Shown here: in pieces, positions 46,176 through 54,918 of the stretch
Layout of the letters: every line of letters begins with the position of its first letter
Position numbering within the stretch: the first letter of the stretch is position 1
The notes under the pieces: model-generated
The model's database searches: none
The model's input: only the letters and a program-made list of their open reading frames with translations
What the model was told of the DNA's origin: nothing
Program-made: the position numbers and the translations under genes
Source: JAHJQZ01 sp963676075
GTDB taxonomy: Bacteria; Pseudomonadota; Alphaproteobacteria; Rhizobiales; Devosiaceae
DNA: 64,000 bases
Direction of reading: 5' to 3'
Assembly (NCBI GenBank): GCA_963676075.2
Contig: CAXXNZ010000011.1
Span: 248,001 to 312,000, forward strand

Positions 46176-46871
46176 CTAATCCTTCAAGAGATGGGCGATC
46201 GCACGCACTTTGGCGGGGTCGAAATAATGGAACGACCGGTAGATGCCGGTTGCGACCATGAAGCAATCCGCATAGGGCAGGAAATCTTCGATGTTATCCG
46301 GTGTCAAACCGCCGGCGATGGCAACCGGATGATCACCGGCCGCTTCGCGGATGATCCGCATCTTTTCGAAGGATGGCGGCACGCCGACCTCATCACCACT
46401 GGTGACAATCACGTCAACAAACCGCGTGGCGTTGGCAACGGTGAGATCAAGATGTTCCGGCGTCGGCTGCAGCTTGTAGGCCACGCCACCGAAAAGCACG
46501 AAAGGATGCGGAACACTCGACCGCTGCAGCAGGAGACGTGCCATGTCCGAACCGACTGTCGCATCCCCGATCTGGGCATGATTGAGCCAGATGCCGTCGA
46601 CGCGCTTGTGGCGGATCCAGTCGAGCGGGTCGACAGCGCCGAACCGCGGACCAAAATTGAGACCAACCCACTTTCCGGGATGCGCCTCGGCCACCTTGTC
46701 GAATATCTCCATGAACTGCGACACGTCATGGATATGGCTGACCAGATACAGCCCGTCCGCTCGCGACTCGAACGCTATCTTGGCATTCTCGACGGCCTGT
46801 TCTTCCGAATCCACGTGGATGACGGGCAGAAACACGCGCTTTTTCTGCTTGAATGCCTCACGATACCTCAT
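46176..46871 (-). CDS. BtpA/SgcQ-like TIM-barrel protein
   Basis: A 231-residue protein whose beta strands (FLPVIHV, GLYLVSH, WVGLNFG, GIWLNHA, FVLFGGVAYK, VDVIVTSG, PVAIAGGLTPDNIEDFL) give a (beta/alpha)8 barrel. The phosphate-binding-like GGL...N and the terminal ATGIYRSFHYFDPAKV fit the BtpA/SgcQ family. Cyanobacterial BtpA affects photosystem I, and other relatives may act in nucleotide or sugar metabolism. The biochemical activity is not established. It lies alone, convergent with the ABC permease gene. Confidence 0.65.
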   Translation of the reverse strand: MRYREAFKQKKRVFLPVIHVDSEEQAVENAKIAFESRADGLYLVSHIHDVSQFMEIFDKVAEAHPGKWVGLNFGPRFGAVDPLDWIRHKRVDGIWLNHAQIGDATVGSDMARLLLQRSSVPHPFVLFGGVAYKLQPTPEHLDLTVANATRFVDVIVTSGDEVGVPPSFEKMRIIREAAGDHPVAIAGGLTPDNIEDFLPYADCFMVATGIYRSFHYFDPAKVRAIAHLLKD

Positions 46872-47157
46872 TTACGTCTCCTCACCTGAGATGCACCCGC
46901 CCGGCGGGACAGTGTGACGGAATACTCGCAGGCACCAGGGCCGATTCTTCCGTCTTTTCATGACCTCACTTGTAGCACGATCACATATGGTCATGCAGCC
47001 CCGACAGCGTCACACCAGGTGGCTTATTTGATAAAGTCGGCACCACTGATAGATGCGTGACCGACCGTACTGGAGCCAGCGATCTAGCCCCACGTCGATC
47101 CGGATCCCACCGTTTGACAGCATGGTCATGATAGAAGGCCCTTCGACTTTGCTCAGG

Positions 47158-47553
47158 ATGGCGGTCGGCAGCACCCTGTAGATCGGCTCGATCCCGAAAT
47201 CCCCTTTATGGTCTTCGATGAACGTGATCATCGCTTCAGTGGTTGGCCGAGCTCCGCCCGGGCGAAATATGCTGAAGCCGTACTGAGTATCTCATTGGCC
47301 TGTCGGAGCTCCCGTTTCTGCCGTTCCAGGGTCTTCAGCTTCTCGACTATGTCGGTCTGAACCCAGGCTCTCTGGCCGCTGTCGACCACGACCTTCTTGA
47401 CCCATACCTGCAGCGTCCACGGTGCGCACCCGATTTCTCCGAGATCGATGTCAACGCCGCCCAGCGGGGCGGATAATCGTTCTGGTGATCCAGCACTATC
47501 CAAACCGCACGCTCACGGGTTTCAGGTGAGAAATTGTTCGTGGTCTTGCCCAT
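47158..47553 (-). pseudogene. IS3-family transposase remnant (younger copy)
   Basis: The first frame from the ATG at 47553 (GKTTNNFSPETRERAVWIV) is the N-terminus of an IS3-family OrfA. It loses frame after SISEK and continues (IGCAPWTLQVWVKKVVVDSG to QPLKR) in another frame to the stop at 47228, consistent with loss of one A from a run. OrfB starts at 47231, overlapping that stop (ITFIEDHKGDFGIEPIYRVLP), but homology ends after about 25 residues where unrelated sequence containing CATCCTGAGCAAAGTCGAAG takes over. No transposase activity is possible. It lies inside the other IS3 remnant. Confidence 0.75.
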
Positions 47554-47596
47554 AATGGCCCCTTTTCCCAGGAGTTGGAGCCTCCGGTCAAACCGG

Positions 47597-48304
47597 GGCG
47601 GTTCCCTTGCGCGTATGATCATCGATGACCGCCAACACCTAGAGGCGGGCACCATCGGTGAAGGCGTCGGAGACGAAGTCGAGGCACCAGCGCTGGTTGG
47701 GCCAATCCGGCACAATCAGCGGGTGCCTCGTGCACAGAGCCATCTTGCGACCGCCGCACTTGCACACCTGCGGCTTCTCATCGCCATAAAGCCGCCTGAA
47801 CTTCTTGATGTTCATCTCGATGCCCTGCCGCTGCAGCATCACATGGATGCGGCGATAGCCGAACCGGCGCCGCTGGGAAGCAACTGCCTTCATTGCCTTA
47901 CGCAGCTCCCGATCGTTCGGTCACGGGCTGTGATACCTGAGGCTTGAGCGATCAACATTGAGAGCATCACACGCCGGCCTCTGGCTTACCCCATGCACTA
48001 GGCAGGCATGAGCCTCCGCATCCCGCTTTGCGTCGGGCGTAAACTTTTTTGCTGCGACAGCCCTGAGGATGGCGTTGTCCAGCATCGCCTCGGCCAGCAG
48101 CTTCTCGAACCGGGCGTTCTCTTCTGCCAGTGCCTTCAGCTGCCGAGCATCGGACACCTCCAGCCGGCCATACTTGGCCTTTCACTTGTATAAGGTTGCA
48201 CTGCTGATCCCGTGCTTGCGGCACAGGTCGACCGTCCTCAGTCCGGCCTCCTGCGCCTTCAGGATCGCAATGATCTGCTCTCCCTTGAACCTGCTGCGCT
48301 TCAT
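47597..48304 (-). pseudogene. IS3-family transposase remnant (older, interrupted copy)
   Basis: From the ATG at 48304 one frame reads an IS3-type helix-turn-helix OrfA (KRSRFKGEQIIAILKAQEAG) and then the OrfB start (RRRFGYRRIHVMLQRQG and NQRWCLDFVSDAF, including part of the DDE core). It is broken by three in-frame stops: TGA at 48182-48184 (where Trp is expected), TGA at 47921-47923 and TAG at 47639-47641. After VLAVIDDHTRK the homology ends at about 47597, where the second IS3 remnant begins, so this copy was truncated by the other. Terminal repeats could not be defined. Confidence 0.78.
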
Positions 48305-48467
48305 CCGATCGTCCTCGCTCGAAGTCGGACTCTACCAAAATCCGGAGGAGATCTAGGGGCTCAGGTCAATGTCAAACGGAACAATCTCCAATTCCATCGG
48401 GGTTGGGCACGGTCACTTCGGATTGGCAGGTCGTCTGATCCGACGCCAAAGCGGCGCTTCGGCCGGG

Positions 48468-50699
48468 CTATCGACTGAGATGAGCCGCGAAGCGTCCGGC
48501 GTCGCTATTGGCGTATGCGGCTATTCCGGGCGATGGCGGCGGCAATTGTGCCGGCGCTTTGCAGTTCTCCAGATCAGCGACCCGCCATTCCACGATCTCT
48601 CCCACGAGACTGTCGACATAGCGATGCCCTGCGCCGAGCCTGATGGCGCGATTGGACTGCAGCGTCGGCAGCTTCGACGGCACGGAGCCTGCTATCTGTC
48701 CGTCGACAAAAGCCGTCCACGCTCCATTCTCGTGACGAAGCTGAATGTGATGGATGACTTCGGGCGAAAGCTCGAGCGCGATCAGCGGTTCGGGCCGTCC
48801 GTCGATCCATTCGGTCAGGAAGTAGTCGTCGCCCCTGTCGGCGAAACGACGGATTGAGAACCCTGTCGGCGAGGATTCGTCGATATGGGCGTCAACCATA
48901 ACGGAATTGACGCCCTCAACCGTGCGTCGCGCCGCCAGAATGTCGATCAGGACCGGGCCCGTTGCCCGGATCGGCGGCATGAAATAGCCCCAGAAGCGCC
49001 TCGGATCATCAGTGTAGAAAGGCGATTGCAGCGCCGCATGCACGCTGACTTCGGCACACTTCAGAGCGCCATCGTCCATTTGCGGCAAATCGCCTTTCTG
49101 GTTCGATTCCCCGGGAGCGAGGAGCAGGCCGCCCTGGCTGGTCTCGACAAGAGGACGAAGGGCTGGCTGGAAGTAGCCATAGGCATTGGAGAAGAACAGC
49201 CGCGGATCGCCCGGTTGCTCCGGCCTGGACAGCTCGTCCGCCAGTTGCAGGGACTGCTCCTCATCCTTTTCGGTATAGAGCGAATAAAGGGCCGGGACAC
49301 GGCTCCAGCGCGCCGGATTGGGGGCGAGCACATCGAAAAGAGCATTCATCGACAGATTGACCAGCCTGACCGGTCCGTGTTGCCCGCCATAAGCATCGAT
49401 TGCCTGCGCCAGGCGCTCCAGATCGTCGGCACGCGTGATGCTATCCTCGATGAGCGCGAACTGCGGCACGTCGATCGGACGCATCGGAGCGCCCTGTTGG
49501 GCAAGCACCTGCCAGCTTTGCGCAAACCAGATGAAGGCGATTATCGCAATCGTCGCCGAAGTAGCGATCTGGGCCGGCAAACTGGCACATCGGGCAACAA
49601 GCTGCGCCTCTGAACCGCCGAACCGGCGCCACAGCGCGAGGATCGCCTGCCAGACCACATATCCGAGCAGCGGGAGCATGGCCATTGCAGACCAGAAGGC
49701 GTGCTGCGGATCGACGACGGGATAGTATTGAACCCAGCTTCCACCCGCGATCGCAGCCAGGACAATTGCCAGACGCATCTTCGGGCCGGTCCTGCCGATC
49801 AAGGCACCACCGATGATGACCACACTGGTTGCGACCACAATAACGGGGAAAGCCAACCACACGACGCCCACCCCCGTCGGGAACAGTCGGCTCAACATGA
49901 AAGCCAAATCGTTCGGGCGGTCGTACCAGACCTCCGGAACGTAGTCGGACATTGTCGCGGGCAGCACAAGATTCTGGTAAACCCAGTAGCCCAGCGCCCC
50001 AATCGCCGCCAGATAGGCAAAAGTCACTATGAGGCTGGCGAGCCAAGCGACAAAGACGCGCTGCATCGTCGAAAGGAACATCCGCGCCTGACCGCGTCCG
50101 CGATCTCCGATCAGGACGATGATGCTTGCGCCGATCAGTCCGACGGCCAGCGTGGCGCCGACATTGACCTTGATGAAGAACAGACCGGCAAGCACGAGCC
50201 CGGCCACAAAGGCACTCGTTCGGCTTTTGCCGTCGAGCGCATGCGCCAGCAGAAGCATTAGAACCAGAGTGAGCGGCAGAGCCAGCGCAGAGGCCCAGAC
50301 CAGCATGGGGGCGCCAAGAAAAGGAAACAGCAGCAGATAAACAAGCGCGGCCGAAGCCCCCACGATAGGGTGGCTGACCTTGCTCATCACAGCGTAGGAG
50401 AGCACCATTCCGGCGCCGTAAAGCGCCGCGGTCCAGAGCTTCAATGCAACGAAATGGAACCCGGACAGCCAGAGGATGAGGGCGTTTACACCATCGAACA
50501 GGATGCCGTACTGGCTGTATTCCGCGCCCGGCAAAAGGCTGCCTGTCGCGATGTCATAGGCGGACTTGAAGATCAGCCCGTCGTGATATTCGTCCACACC
50601 GAGGCGTGCCGCGACCGCGAGCACAAAAACAAAGACAAGCGCCAGCCCGGCAATAGCGAGACTGAAATACGACGCATTGTGATGTGGCCTGCCTCGCAA
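48468..50699 (-). CDS. Polytopic membrane protein with C-terminal LamG-like domain (GT-C-like)
   Basis: A 743-residue protein. Residues 10-420 hold about ten to twelve hydrophobic helices with an early acidic loop (ARLGVDEYHDGLIFK), a layout typical of GT-C glycosyltransferases that use polyprenyl-phosphate sugars. A soluble periplasmic part follows. The last 150 residues resemble a concanavalin/LamG fold (IDESSPTGFSIRRFADRGDD, HIQLRHENGAWTAFVDGQI). No specific family name can be given. It is 136 bases from a GtrB-like glycosyltransferase gene on the same strand, which fits a donor-synthase/transferase pair. Confidence 0.7.
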   Translation of the reverse strand: MRGRPHHNASYFSLAIAGLALVFVFVLAVAARLGVDEYHDGLIFKSAYDIATGSLLPGAEYSQYGILFDGVNALILWLSGFHFVALKLWTAALYGAGMVLSYAVMSKVSHPIVGASAALVYLLLFPFLGAPMLVWASALALPLTLVLMLLLAHALDGKSRTSAFVAGLVLAGLFFIKVNVGATLAVGLIGASIIVLIGDRGRGQARMFLSTMQRVFVAWLASLIVTFAYLAAIGALGYWVYQNLVLPATMSDYVPEVWYDRPNDLAFMLSRLFPTGVGVVWLAFPVIVVATSVVIIGGALIGRTGPKMRLAIVLAAIAGGSWVQYYPVVDPQHAFWSAMAMLPLLGYVVWQAILALWRRFGGSEAQLVARCASLPAQIATSATIAIIAFIWFAQSWQVLAQQGAPMRPIDVPQFALIEDSITRADDLERLAQAIDAYGGQHGPVRLVNLSMNALFDVLAPNPARWSRVPALYSLYTEKDEEQSLQLADELSRPEQPGDPRLFFSNAYGYFQPALRPLVETSQGGLLLAPGESNQKGDLPQMDDGALKCAEVSVHAALQSPFYTDDPRRFWGYFMPPIRATGPVLIDILAARRTVEGVNSVMVDAHIDESSPTGFSIRRFADRGDDYFLTEWIDGRPEPLIALELSPEVIHHIQLRHENGAWTAFVDGQIAGSVPSKLPTLQSNRAIRLGAGHRYVDSLVGEIVEWRVADLENCKAPAQLPPPSPGIAAYANSDAGRFAAHLSR

Positions 50700-50835
50700 C
50701 TGCTACTCTCCCGGGTGCCAGCCCGCTTGGTCGGCACTTTGGCCGATTGCGCCGCGCCTCGGAAAGACAACGCTCATCCGAATGTGACGACTTTCGGCAA
50801 ACTCCCGACCAGATCGTAGCATGAAAACGAGCCGA

Positions 50836-51816
50836 TCAGGTTTTCCGCGATCGACGGCGTTCCTCTTCGTCCGGCGCATCGAAGTTGATCAGTCGCGCGA
50901 CACCGACATTACGTCCGAACCGCGTCTGATTTGCAATCCGTCCGACATACTCCCCGATCACACCGAGAAAGATCGCGTTGATGCCGGCAAAGAAGAACTG
51001 CGCCACGATGATCGTCGTGATGCCGCGATCCGCGCTCGGGCCGAAGATGACGTAGTGCGCAATTTCAAACAGCCCATAAAAGAACGATAGTACCGCTATT
51101 GTCACGCCGGAGAACAGTATCAGCCTCAGCGGAAGTCGGGAAAAGGTGAAGATCATGCTGAATGCGGATCGCAGGAGGCCCAGGAAGTTGAAGCTGGACT
51201 TTCCCCATTGTCGACGCTGCCATTCATAATCGATTATGAAGGGCTTGTAGCCCAGATCGGCGAGCAAACCCCTCAAGTAGGGTTTGGAGTCTGGGATCTG
51301 CAGCAACTCATCTACGATGCGGCGATCGGCGAGTTGGTACTCTCCCACGCCGGGTTCCATGGGCTGGTCGGCGATCTGAGACAGCAGATGGTAATACTGC
51401 AGCCGCAAAAAACGTAGAAGGGCAGATTCCTGCCGCTGGATGCGCCTTCCCGCCACAAGAAGATACCCCTCCTCCCACTTCTCAATCATCCGGGGCATGA
51501 GCTCCAGAGGATCTTGAAGATCGGTCGGCACCATCAGAAAAACGCCATCGCCCGAGGCAAAATTCAACGCATTGAAGCTCGACAGGAAAACACCAACGTT
51601 CCGCGCATTGAAGATTGCCTTGAACCGATGATCTCGTTTCGTGACCTTCTCGATGTAATCGCGCGAGTCGTCGGTCGAAGCATTGTCCACTATGATGATT
51701 TCAGTGTCATAGCGTTGGAATTCTGCCGATTGGAGAACCTCGAGCATTCTTTCGAAGAAAATCTCGAGCCCTGCTCCTTCATTGTAGACGGGCGAGATGA
51801 TGGAGAGCTTTTTCAT
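50836..51816 (-). CDS. GtrB-like polyprenyl-phosphate glycosyltransferase (GT2)
   Basis: A 326-residue enzyme. The N-terminal GT2 domain has ISPVYNEGAGLEIFFERM, the metal-binding region VDNASTDDSR, and MVPTDLQDPLELMPRM, which resembles dolichol-phosphate-mannose synthase and GtrB. Two C-terminal membrane helices (about 230-255 and 265-290) complete the type. It loads a sugar from NDP-sugar onto undecaprenyl phosphate at the cytoplasmic face. The start overlaps the upstream C-methyltransferase stop by four bases. It shares about the same length and layout with the gene at 60072-61043. Confidence 0.87.
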   Translation of the reverse strand: MKKLSIISPVYNEGAGLEIFFERMLEVLQSAEFQRYDTEIIIVDNASTDDSRDYIEKVTKRDHRFKAIFNARNVGVFLSSFNALNFASGDGVFLMVPTDLQDPLELMPRMIEKWEEGYLLVAGRRIQRQESALLRFLRLQYYHLLSQIADQPMEPGVGEYQLADRRIVDELLQIPDSKPYLRGLLADLGYKPFIIDYEWQRRQWGKSSFNFLGLLRSAFSMIFTFSRLPLRLILFSGVTIAVLSFFYGLFEIAHYVIFGPSADRGITTIIVAQFFFAGINAIFLGVIGEYVGRIANQTRFGRNVGVARLINFDAPDEEERRRSRKT

Positions 51817-53060
51817 TTCTGCCGATCCGGCGTAACTCTAAATATTTCCAGTTCCGGCAGCGGACGAAGTACGTCCACCGGCTTATCAATCAAGTTCCGC
51901 ACGACACTGACAATCTCGTCGAAAATGTTCCAGGCGAAGACGATGACGAGATCGGCCGGGATTGCCTTCAACTCGTCCGGCGCGGCTATCCGCACGGCGG
52001 AACCGGGAATGTAGCGCCCCTGCTTTAGCACTCCTGCGTCACAGCAGTAGGAGATTTGTTCTCCGGTCAGTCCCAGATAGTTTAGCGCCACGGTGGCCTT
52101 TGACGCCGCTGCATAGCCGACGATCCGGTCTCCTTGCGCCAGCCGCGTGTTGATCTGGGAAATGAACTGCCGGCGCCACTCTTCAAGCCATGCCTGCAGG
52201 TCGTGCCATGCTGCCGTCTCGAAGAAAGGCGCCTCCAGGTCAAGAAACGCCTTAACGCGCGTCGGCGGCGGCTCGGAACCATGCCGGAGAAAGACGCGGA
52301 GCGTGCCGCCATGAACGGGCTGCTCGACCACGTCAAAAACGCTCATGCCGTGCGCCTCGGCCCATCGCACGAGCCCCGTAACGCCAAGATACGTGTAGTG
52401 CTCATGATAGATCGTGTCGAAGAAGCGCTTGCGAATGATATTTACGAAATGCGGAAACTCGAAACACATGAACCCGTCGGGAGCCAGAAGATCGCGACCT
52501 GCCGCGAGAAAGCCATCGGTGTCAGGTACATGCGCCAGCACGTTGTTGCCGATCAGGGCACGCGCGCCGCCGAGCTCCGCCTTGATTTCGGTGGCTGTCT
52601 GCTGATTGAAGAAGGCTACCTTGGTCGTCAGCCCTTTGGAGTTGGCTATCTCAGCGATATTTCCCGAGGGTTCTACGCCGACCACATCGCACCCCCTCTC
52701 GGCGAACTCTTTGAGCAGACTGCCATCGTTCGAGCCCACCTCGACGACGCGATCGCCAGGCCGGAGGCCGTAGTCGCTCATTAGGTCCTCGGCAAGAGCA
52801 CGACAGTGATCTATCCAGGTTGAGGAGATGCCCGACACATAGGCGTATTGGTCGTGAAAATGCTCGGCGGCGTCTAGATGATGGGCCAGCTGTGGCAATC
52901 CGCATTCGGTGCACAGGGCTAACTCAAGTGGATACGGTCTGCCCTTGGCCTCCTCCACGCTGCGAGGCAGACGGTTGGAAATGGGTTGAGAGCCCAGATC
53001 CAGGACGGTCGGGCCAAGCGTTCCATGGCAAAGTCGGCAGGAAGTAATCCGCGTGTTCAT
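51813..53060 (-). CDS. NDP-sugar C-methyltransferase
   Basis: A 415-residue protein of the three-part Methyltransf_13/11/14 architecture: an N-terminal zinc ribbon with CRLCHGTLG and a later Cys pair, the SAM-binding motif VVEVGSNDGSLLKEF, and a C-terminal domain with IVGYAAASKATVALNYLGL. This is the form of TylC3/NovU-type enzymes that methylate the C-3 or C-5 of a keto-deoxysugar nucleotide, and the length matches (about 410). The ATG at 53060 fits the conserved N-terminus; the in-frame start at 53174 adds unrelated residues. It is coupled to the GtrB-like gene, so the methylated sugar is probably a surface-glycan residue. Confidence 0.85.
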   Translation of the reverse strand: MNTRITSCRLCHGTLGPTVLDLGSQPISNRLPRSVEEAKGRPYPLELALCTECGLPQLAHHLDAAEHFHDQYAYVSGISSTWIDHCRALAEDLMSDYGLRPGDRVVEVGSNDGSLLKEFAERGCDVVGVEPSGNIAEIANSKGLTTKVAFFNQQTATEIKAELGGARALIGNNVLAHVPDTDGFLAAGRDLLAPDGFMCFEFPHFVNIIRKRFFDTIYHEHYTYLGVTGLVRWAEAHGMSVFDVVEQPVHGGTLRVFLRHGSEPPPTRVKAFLDLEAPFFETAAWHDLQAWLEEWRRQFISQINTRLAQGDRIVGYAAASKATVALNYLGLTGEQISYCCDAGVLKQGRYIPGSAVRIAAPDELKAIPADLVIVFAWNIFDEIVSVVRNLIDKPVDVLRPLPELEIFRVTPDRQK

Positions 53061-53255
53061 GCAGGTTCTCTGGATTTCCTTGGATAGACCAACATACAGC
53101 CGCTCCCCAAAACGGCGTATGGGCCAGTTGCGCCTGCGCGCTGCCTCGCATGGCAGCGTCTCCTGTCTTGCCAAAAAACGTCGGGCCGCGCAATCACCGA
53201 TGCCCGAGCCAAGGCACGCCTGAAACGTCCCAATCTTTTGATCGGCAACGCGGAA

Positions 53256-53984
53256 CTAGGCTTGCGGAGGCTGCATGCCGGCCGGGAAAAAGAAGAAGTT
53301 GGCGACAAAGCCCGTCGGCTCGTTGCGCATCAGCCTGGCGTAGTCCTCATCAGACTGGACGGCATCCAGTTCGCCGGCAGAAATGGGCACATAGGCATCG
53401 CCCTTGACGTAGTACGCGGCATAGCCCCGCTCTTGCAGCAGATCAAAAACGGTTGCCGCATTGGCGTTCATCTGGCGCGCGATCTCGATAAGGAATACCG
53501 GATGGCTGCGATCAATCGTTTGCAGGGCACCGCGAACAGCGGCTGTCTCATGCCCTTCAACATCGATCTTGATGAACCCCACGTCAGCATCTCCGACCAC
53601 GGCATCGATGGTGGTTAGCTCGACGGATATCGTCTCCGCTGCCTTGCCGTCTCCGGTGCGCTCGAGATTTTCCAGCGATGCAAGGGCATCCTGCTGCGCC
53701 GACTTGCTCGACAAACCGGGAAGGAGCGGGATGTGCAGGCCCGCCTGTCCCTGCTGATCGGATGCCGCGACCTGCAAAACCCGAACGTTTTTCGGCAGCA
53801 TCCGTTTCAGATAGTCGACGAGCCGGGGCTGGGGCTCGACGGCGATCACTTCCCGAAAATGAGGAGCGAGAAGCTCGCAGTAAAGACCAAGATTCGCACC
53901 GACATCGACTGCAATCCGCTCGCTCTTGCCCGAAAACAGGCAGTCGATCTTGCCCATTTCCGCTTCGAGAAACGAGTTGCGCAA
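53256..53984 (-). CDS. FkbM-family methyltransferase, 5' end unclear
   Basis: The body encodes an FkbM-type SAM methyltransferase (IAVDVGANLGLYCELLAP motif I, VIAVEPQP, FIKIDVEGHE and QSDEDYARLM near the end). Proteins of this family O-methylate sugars or other polyols in glycan and antibiotic clusters. The only in-frame start is TTG at 53984 and no ribosome-binding site supports it. The frame stays open upstream through a run of 23 C (coding strand), then hits a stop at 54063-54065. A better start, ATG at 54076, is in another frame that would join the body if the run had 24, 21 or 27 C. The gene may therefore be off, misassembled, or translated from the TTG. Confidence 0.75.
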   Translation of the reverse strand: MRNSFLEAEMGKIDCLFSGKSERIAVDVGANLGLYCELLAPHFREVIAVEPQPRLVDYLKRMLPKNVRVLQVAASDQQGQAGLHIPLLPGLSSKSAQQDALASLENLERTGDGKAAETISVELTTIDAVVGDADVGFIKIDVEGHETAAVRGALQTIDRSHPVFLIEIARQMNANAATVFDLLQERGYAAYYVKGDAYVPISAGELDAVQSDEDYARLMRNEPTGFVANFFFFPAGMQPPQA

Positions 53985-54018
53985 ATTCTTGCGGACATTG
54001 ATCCAGTGCGCTACTGCC

Positions 54019-54041
54019 GGGGGGGGGGGGGGGGGGGGGGG
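54019..54041. repeat. Homopolymer of 23 G (C on the coding strand)
   Basis: Unbroken run between CTACTGCC and AGCACGATG, at the 5' end of the FkbM gene. It would encode seven to eight prolines in frame. Long G runs of this kind are either slipped-strand phase-variation tracts or artefacts of sequencing/assembly; the rest of the window has no comparable run. Confidence 0.95.
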
Positions 54042-54076
54042 AGCACGATGTTGCGGGCAAGGTCACGAATCAACAT

Positions 54077-54918
54077 GTTTTTCCAAATATTAATGGCCAG
54101 CCCTCGCTCAAGTTTATCTTGAGCGAAACGAATATTCTCAAAGAATAATCTCTAGTATTCTGAACTTTCGAGGAAAGCCTTGGAAATATATCGTAGGAAA
54201 TTCAAATAGCCGATTTACCTCTTATTGACAAGTGCAGAGCGCCGTAAATCCGAACCTGTCGCGGCCGGGATGGCTGCGCAAGTCGGCGGGGCGTCGCACC
54301 TTTCGACACCCCTTACCCGCCCGCGACTTCCATGCGTCGTCGCGGTCCTCCTTCGGCACACGCGAAGCGGGAAATGCATGAGCACACAAGCGGCTTCTGG
54401 ATCAGCTGATATTTTCTCTTCTCCTGCCGAGGGCAGATAGGGACGCCTGGCGGTCCAGCCGATGCATATTGAGTGCGAGGCTACCGGATATGCCCTCAAG
54501 CAACCAGCACCAACGATCCGCTCGATGTTCGTCATCAAGGGGAAAATGACTTCGGTTCTTATACGTATTCCTGATTCTAAAACGGATCACTTGGCGCCTG
54601 ATCGCGTCGCCGATTTTGCGCGTTTGCACGGCTGGCCACGCCGAGAATCCGAAAGTATGGGAGGGCCGGGATTGGAACTGGCATGCAGCGAGAAACCGAT
54701 GTATCAGCACACTGGCCCGCACTTTCCAAGATAGGTGGGAAGTCGTGGCGATTGCGTGTGAAGCAACCATCGGGACGACGCCAGCGATGGGGTCGACCCG
54801 AGGGACAGTGTCAGGTTTGAGCTTGCGCTTGCAGGGCAGACCATTGCAGGCGAACTGGGCGACTGCCGGATGCGACGCATTCAAGGGGACGTCGGAAACT
54901 AATGATGGAAATGGCACA
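54077..54918. other. Gene-poor region before the neuB-like gene
   Basis: About 840 bases with no convincing gene. Its first 170 bases are markedly AT-richer than the rest of the window (for example GAATATTCTCAAAGAATAATC), as are patches near 54550-54600. Such composition is common at promoters or at transfer boundaries. The open frames here read as low-complexity shadows. It must contain the promoter for the plus-strand genes that follow. Confidence 0.5.

Noticed and set aside
53584..54066. 160-residue minus-strand frame with a proline tract
   Set aside because: The prolines come from the C run; the rest is the shadow frame of the FkbM body and has no protein character.
54616..54918. N-terminal extension of the NeuB-like frame
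   Set aside because: The extension has no homology pattern and lies in the gene-poor gap; ATG at 54919 starts just before the conserved barrel.
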